Shown: positions 60,491-64,000 of the stretch, in pieces
Numbering within the stretch: the first letter of the stretch is position 1
Layout: each line of letters begins with the position of its first letter
Source: Colwellia psychrerythraea 34H
GTDB lineage: Bacteria > Pseudomonadota > Gammaproteobacteria > Enterobacterales > Alteromonadaceae
Length of the DNA stretch: 64,000 nt
NCBI RefSeq assembly: GCF_000012325.1
Contig: NC_003910.7
Location: 2,294,001-2,358,000, forward strand
Direction of reading: 5' to 3'
Position numbers and translations under genes: made by a program
The notes under the pieces: generated by a model
The model's database searches: none
What the model was told of the DNA's origin: nothing
What the model saw: only the letters and a program-made list of their open reading frames with translations

Positions 60491-61848
60491 ATAAGCATCA
60501 TTGTTGCAACTTACCATTAATCAAAGCATCAAAGCTGATTGTTTTTATGTTGTCGTTTATTGCAGCATCTAATGCTGGGGCATTTGTTAATAGTGATATA
60601 GAAAGTAAGACTGAAAATAATAAGCTTAATAAAACTACTGTTGAATATTATCAAAAAGATAATATAACTAATCAAATACCGTATTTTGATAATCGGTTTC
60701 GTCTTGATGCTGATTTAGAAGAAATAACGTTAATATTTTATCGGAAAAGCGGCAGTACCCCTATTATTCTCATCAGACCTGATGGTAGTAAAATCAGAGT
60801 TAACCAATTTGATCATGAGAAAGTTCAATGGTTTGATGACAGTACTTTTGACATGATTAAGATTAAAAAGCCCATGCCGGGTCCTTGGCAAGCAGTAGGT
60901 GATATTTTACCTAATAGTCAGATATTAGTAATCTCTGATGTAAAAATTGCCGTTGAGCCTTTACCAGACATAGCCTTTTCGGGTGAGACACTAAAAGTTG
61001 AAGGTAAACTATTCAATGGCAATGATGCGATAGAAAGTCCACATTTTAAAAATGTTGTCAAATTAGATGTTAACTTTTACAGCACCAATAATTCAAATCA
61101 TGAAAACTTTGGCGCAGATGCGATTAAAGTAACGTCTTTTCGGGATGATGGTCATGGCTTAGATGAATATGCCAATGACAATACGTTTACAGGGGAGTTT
61201 ATCCTAGACTTTGCCCCTGGAGAGTGGCAGCCCGTTTACTTGGTGAAATTGCCAATGACAACGCGTGAGCTAAGACAGACACCCATCTTATTACATAAGA
61301 TACCGGTTGAACTCAGTGTTGTTAAATCTGAAGACCCGGAAAAGCCTCATCAATTGCTCTTAGCTATAGATCCTAGCCATGTCGTTCCTAATAGTCTTGT
61401 GTTCCAAGGGAAGTTGACTTTTCCAGACCGACAAACGGAAGCTTTTTCTATTATGGAAGAAACAGGGGAAAGCAGAACTGCCACTATTACTAATACAGAG
61501 CCAGGTATATACCGAGTAAATGTCAGTGCCTTTGGAAAAACCATTTCAGGACGAGAGTTTCGATTAGTCGTACCCGAGTTCAGTTTTAATGTAGAAGAAA
61601 TTAACCAGTTGCTTAATACGGACCGTCAAGTGAATGTTGATGGAACAGTTTCAATAATTGCAACTGCCGATGAACTACTTATTAAAGCCGAACAAGATAG
61701 AGCGGAGGCCTTGTTGGTGCAACAACAGGCGAAAGATGAAAAAGATCAAGAAACTATTATAATTATCGCCGCTGGTAATAGTGTCATTATCCTCATTGCT
61801 CTTGTTTTGTTTTTTACTTTACGACGCAAAAAAACAAAAAGTAAATAA
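60481..61848 (+). CDS. TIGR03503-family exported membrane protein
   Basis: 455 residues from a TTG start at 60481 (AAAGGAGGGG lies 6-15 bases before it, inside dnaQ). Signal peptide or anchor at about 18-35, beta-rich Ig-like domains with an MPGPWQAVG motif (about 130), and a C-terminal single membrane helix (about 423-447) with a basic tail RRKKTKSK. This matches TIGR03503, proteins of unknown function found in marine gammaproteobacteria. It overlaps dnaQ by 10 bp. Confidence 0.85.
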   Translation: MEINKHHCCNLPLIKASKLIVFMLSFIAASNAGAFVNSDIESKTENNKLNKTTVEYYQKDNITNQIPYFDNRFRLDADLEEITLIFYRKSGSTPIILIRPDGSKIRVNQFDHEKVQWFDDSTFDMIKIKKPMPGPWQAVGDILPNSQILVISDVKIAVEPLPDIAFSGETLKVEGKLFNGNDAIESPHFKNVVKLDVNFYSTNNSNHENFGADAIKVTSFRDDGHGLDEYANDNTFTGEFILDFAPGEWQPVYLVKLPMTTRELRQTPILLHKIPVELSVVKSEDPEKPHQLLLAIDPSHVVPNSLVFQGKLTFPDRQTEAFSIMEETGESRTATITNTEPGIYRVNVSAFGKTISGREFRLVVPEFSFNVEEINQLLNTDRQVNVDGTVSIIATADELLIKAEQDRAEALLVQQQAKDEKDQETIIIIAAGNSVIILIALVLFFTLRRKKTKSK

Positions 61849-61957
61849 AGTAATAGCCGCATGGCATTAAATTTGGCGGATATAGATAAAAATAAGCTTG
61901 GATTTTCATCATATTGCTCGTCAAATGCTCAAGCAGTAATTTTTATTAAAAAAGGGG

Positions 61958-61986
61958 TTGACTGCGCCGCGTCATAACCGTATTAT
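61958..61986 (+). promoter_or_regulatory. Strong promoter of the tRNA-Asp cluster
   Basis: TTGACT (61958-61963), exact 17-bp spacer, TATTAT (61981-61986), then the GC-rich discriminator CTCGCCGC. An A/T-rich UP-like stretch lies at 61936-61953. GC-rich discriminators mark stringently controlled stable-RNA promoters. The leader to the first tRNA (about 80 nt) carries a near-palindrome (61997-62016) and a perfect one, TTGAACTAGTTCAA (62036-62049). Confidence 0.8.
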
Positions 61987-62075
61987 CTCGCCGCATTCAA
62001 CGACATGTTGTTGAAGCAATTAAAGGTCGCAATAGTTGAACTAGTTCAATTAATGTGATTTAGAACAAAAGATGC

Positions 62076-62152
62076 GGAGTGGTAGTTCAGTTGGTTAGAA
62101 TACCGGCCTGTCACGCCGGGGGTCGCGGGTTCGAGTCCCGTCCACTCCGCCA
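62076..62152 (+). tRNA. tRNA-Asp(GTC), copy 1
   Basis: 77 nt including encoded CCA. Acceptor arms GGAGTGG/CCACTCC, anticodon GTC in loop CTGTCAC, T-loop GGTTCGAGTCC. First of five alike. Confidence 0.98.
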
Positions 62153-62219
62153 ATTTTGTTTGAAATCATCATAGTTGATGCGAAGAGAGCTTCGTTAAAT
62201 ACTCAGAGCAAAAAACAGC

Positions 62220-62296
62220 GGAGTGGTAGTTCAGTTGGTTAGAATACCGGCCTGTCACGCCGGGGGTCGCGGGTTCGAGTCCCGTCCACTCCGCCA
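62220..62296 (+). tRNA. tRNA-Asp(GTC), copy 2
   Basis: Identical to copy 1; starts exactly 144 bp after it, with an almost identical 67-bp spacer holding the small hairpin CGAAG-AGAG-CTTCG. Confidence 0.98.
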
Positions 62297-62363
62297 ATTT
62301 TGTTTAAAATCATCATAGTTGATGCGAAGAGAGCTTCGTTAAATACTCAGAGCAAAAAACAGC

Positions 62364-62440
62364 GGAGTGGTAGTTCAGTTGGTTAGAATACCGGCCTGTC
62401 ACGCCGGGGGTCGCGGGTTCGAGTCCCGTCCACTCCGCCA
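62364..62440 (+). tRNA. tRNA-Asp(GTC), copy 3
   Basis: Identical to copy 1, again at 144-bp distance. Confidence 0.98.
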
Positions 62441-62507
62441 ATTTTGTTTGAAATCATCATAGTTGATGCGAAGAGAGCTTCGTTAAATACTCAGAGCAAA
62501 AAACAGC

Positions 62508-62584
62508 GGAGTGGTAGTTCAGTTGGTTAGAATACCGGCCTGTCACGCCGGGGGTCGCGGGTTCGAGTCCCGTCCACTCCGCCA
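62508..62584 (+). tRNA. tRNA-Asp(GTC), copy 4
   Basis: Identical to copy 1, again at 144-bp distance. Confidence 0.98.
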
Positions 62585-62702
62585 ATTTTGTTAAAATCAT
62601 CATAGTTGATGCGGGTTGTAAGTCCTGCTAAAATTTACGCAGTAAAAAAGGTTATAATTATTGAACAAAGTTCATTGAGTATAACTTGCAAACAAAGATC
62701 GC

Positions 62703-62779
62703 GGAGTGGTAGTTCAGTTGGTTAGAATACCGGCCTGTCACGCCGGGGGTCGCGGGTTCGAGTCCCGTCCACTCCGCCA
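62703..62779 (+). tRNA. tRNA-Asp(GTC), copy 5
   Basis: Identical to copy 1, but the spacer before it is 118 bp and differs after its first 25 bases, so the regular period is broken. No clear terminator follows. Confidence 0.98.
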
Positions 62780-63300
62780 ACTTTGTTCAAATCTATAAAT
62801 ATTTCATTTTAAATATAAAATCTCATATTTCTTCAATTATTTTGATATAACCTCCCTATTTTATTCCTTTAAACCCTTCAGTACATATAAAATTAATACT
62901 TAGCATCCCGCTATTTTACTAAATACTCTACTGCCATATCTCATAACGTTTTTGCTCTTCATCAATCACTTCTTATTTAAAAGTTATTAGTGCCGAACTC
63001 TGTGATTCTAATTAAGTAATTTATCTTTTTACTTTCTCTTATAGTTGAAAGATAAATGCATCGTAACCAAATCAAACAACTTCCATTTAGCTAAAAATAC
63101 TAAATTATTGGTCCTTTGCGTATGATTTACAGTAATTAAGTATCTTTTAGCTATTAACAAAACACAGATAGTATTAATTTATTTATAATATATTCAATCA
63201 CTTAAATAAAAACACAAAAAACGCTTGAATTAGTGGTATGACCAGTGCTTTAATCTACTTATATAATTATAAATAGAACATTAAAGTTGTGGAGTAAATA
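62780..63300. other. AT-rich region between tRNA cluster and acyl-CoA dehydrogenase gene
   Basis: 521 bp, strongly AT-rich, no frame or RNA gene recognised. It must hold the tRNA transcript end and the promoter of the next gene. Confidence 0.5.
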
Positions 63301-64000
63301 ATGCTAAGTTATAAAGCACCGATAGCCGATATTAAATTTTTGATTGAAGATGTTTTCAATTATTATGATCATTATAAAAAATATGAAGAATTTGAAGAAG
63401 CCAGTCCTGATTTAGTTGATGCAATTCTACAAGAGTGTGCAAAATTCTGTGAAAATGAACTACTGCCTTTATACCAAAGTGGTGATAAAGAGGGTTGTCA
63501 GTTTGATAATGGCAAAGTAATTACACCAAAGGGCTTTAAAGAAGCTTATCAGCAATATGTTGATGGAGGATGGTCTTCATTATCACACCCATTAGAGCAT
63601 GGTGGCCAAGGGTTACCACCTTCATTAGGTTTAGTTCAATCAGAAATGACTGGTACAGCCAATTGGTCTTGGGCAATGTACCCAGGTCTTAGTCATGGGG
63701 CAATGAATACTATCGATGCACATGGTAATGATAAGCAAAAAGAGCTGTATTTAACGCGCTTAATTCAAGGTACTTGGACAGGTACTATGTGTTTAACTGA
63801 GCCTCAATGTGGTACTGATTTGGGACAAGTTAAAACGAAAGCAGAACCCAATGGCGATGGTACTTACAATATTACCGGTACAAAAATATTTATTTCTGCG
63901 GGTGAGCATGACTTAACCGATAATATTATCCATATCGTATTAGCAAGATTACCCGATGCACCAAAAGGTACACGTGGTATATCTTTATTTATCGTACCTA
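63301..64000 (+). CDS. Acyl-CoA dehydrogenase (DmdC-like), 5' part, cut by window edge
   Basis: 233 codons from the ATG at 63301 to the window end with no stop. YKAPIADIKFLIEDVF at the start, HPLEHGGQGLP, and MCLTEPQCGTDLGQVKT and GTKIFISAGEHDL match the large (about 600-residue) acyl-CoA dehydrogenases that include DmdC, the methylmercaptopropionyl-CoA dehydrogenase of DMSP breakdown. Many such paralogues act on fatty acyl-CoA instead, so the substrate is open. The TGGAG about 9 bases before the start is the ribosome site. Confidence 0.93.
   Translation, partial: MLSYKAPIADIKFLIEDVFNYYDHYKKYEEFEEASPDLVDAILQECAKFCENELLPLYQSGDKEGCQFDNGKVITPKGFKEAYQQYVDGGWSSLSHPLEHGGQGLPPSLGLVQSEMTGTANWSWAMYPGLSHGAMNTIDAHGNDKQKELYLTRLIQGTWTGTMCLTEPQCGTDLGQVKTKAEPNGDGTYNITGTKIFISAGEHDLTDNIIHIVLARLPDAPKGTRGISLFIVP

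Larger units (their letters stand above)
62076..62584 (+). repeat. Tandem array of 144-bp tRNA units
   Basis: Four tRNA-Asp genes plus near-identical spacers form a direct repeat of period 144 bp. Spacer differences are one base (TTTGTTTG versus TTTGTTTA) among the first three. Confidence 0.95.

Noticed and set aside
62611..62629. Possible remnant of a sixth tRNA (GCGGGTTGTAAGTCCTGCT resembles a T-arm)
   Set aside because: Only about 19 bases are alike, with an insertion in the loop and no other arms; chance is likely.
62076..62779. Regularly spaced repeats as a possible CRISPR array
   Set aside because: The repeats are full tRNA-Asp genes and the spacers are nearly identical, unlike CRISPR spacers; no cas genes are present.

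Overview
The window reads as chromosome of a marine, probably cold-adapted gammaproteobacterium of the order Alteromonadales, most likely Colwellia or a close relative. The support is the AT-rich composition, core proteins that resemble E. coli orthologues almost residue for residue (NusA, SdhA, SucA, CysK, RlmI), the order rimP-nusA-infB-rbfA-truB-rpsO-pnp-nlpI, an Rsx/Rnf cluster, and several families typical of this group (TIGR03503, DUF2919, M9 collagenase). The genus is an inference from sequence character and was not checked against a database.

Layout. (1) 1-4.2 kb, minus strand: rsxC (cut by the window edge), rsxB and rsxA of the membrane electron-transport complex, then a CsrD-like protein with degenerate GGDEF and EAL domains. 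(2) 4.5-15.1 kb, plus strand: the transcription/translation cluster rimP-nusA-infB-rbfA-truB-rpsO-pnp-nlpI, with a hairpin-rich leader and internal terminators, followed by a predicted exported metzincin-like metalloprotease (15.2-16.8 kb). (3) 17.4-20.0 kb: a cysteine desulfurase fused to its SufE/CsdE sulfur acceptor, facing tcdA (csdL). (4) 20.2-32.2 kb: a TCA-cycle block, gltA divergent from sdhCDAB-sucAB-sucCD; SucB carries two lipoyl domains. (5) 32.2-48.3 kb: an accessory stretch with an FRG-domain protein, a 1.2-kb non-coding composite repeat of higher GC content, a gamma-carbonic-anhydrase-like protein, a CPBP protease, an EF-hand protein, two orphan solute-binding-like proteins, lipoproteins, thioredoxin 2, an M9 collagenase-like lipoprotein, an EamA permease and several unknown small proteins. 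(6) 48.4-61.9 kb: CBS protein, hrpA, PilZ protein, a 265-bp MITE with TA target duplication, rlmI, acylphosphatase, cysK, small lipoproteins, DUF599 and DUF2919 membrane proteins, dnaQ and a TIGR03503 protein. (7) 62.0-62.8 kb: five tRNA-Asp genes, four on an exact 144-bp period, behind a strong promoter with a GC-rich discriminator. (8) From 63.3 kb: the start of an acyl-CoA dehydrogenase cut by the window edge.

How it works together. Regions 2 and 7 serve gene expression and ribosome assembly. Region 4 codes for citrate synthase, succinate dehydrogenase, 2-oxoglutarate dehydrogenase E1/E2 and succinyl-CoA synthetase, the usual gammaproteobacterial TCA cluster; the E3 subunit must be encoded elsewhere. 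Region 3 holds a sulfur-transfer/tRNA-modification pair. Region 5 is the most variable part and holds most of the features without a clear explanation.

No CRISPR array, rRNA gene, complete insertion sequence or prophage was seen. The best candidates for something undescribed are the composite repeat family at 33.5-34.7 kb (with a fragment at 37.4 kb) beside the FRG-domain gene, the metzincin-like protein after nlpI, the CsdA-CsdE fusion, the periodic tRNA-Asp array and the duplicated lipoyl domain in SucB.
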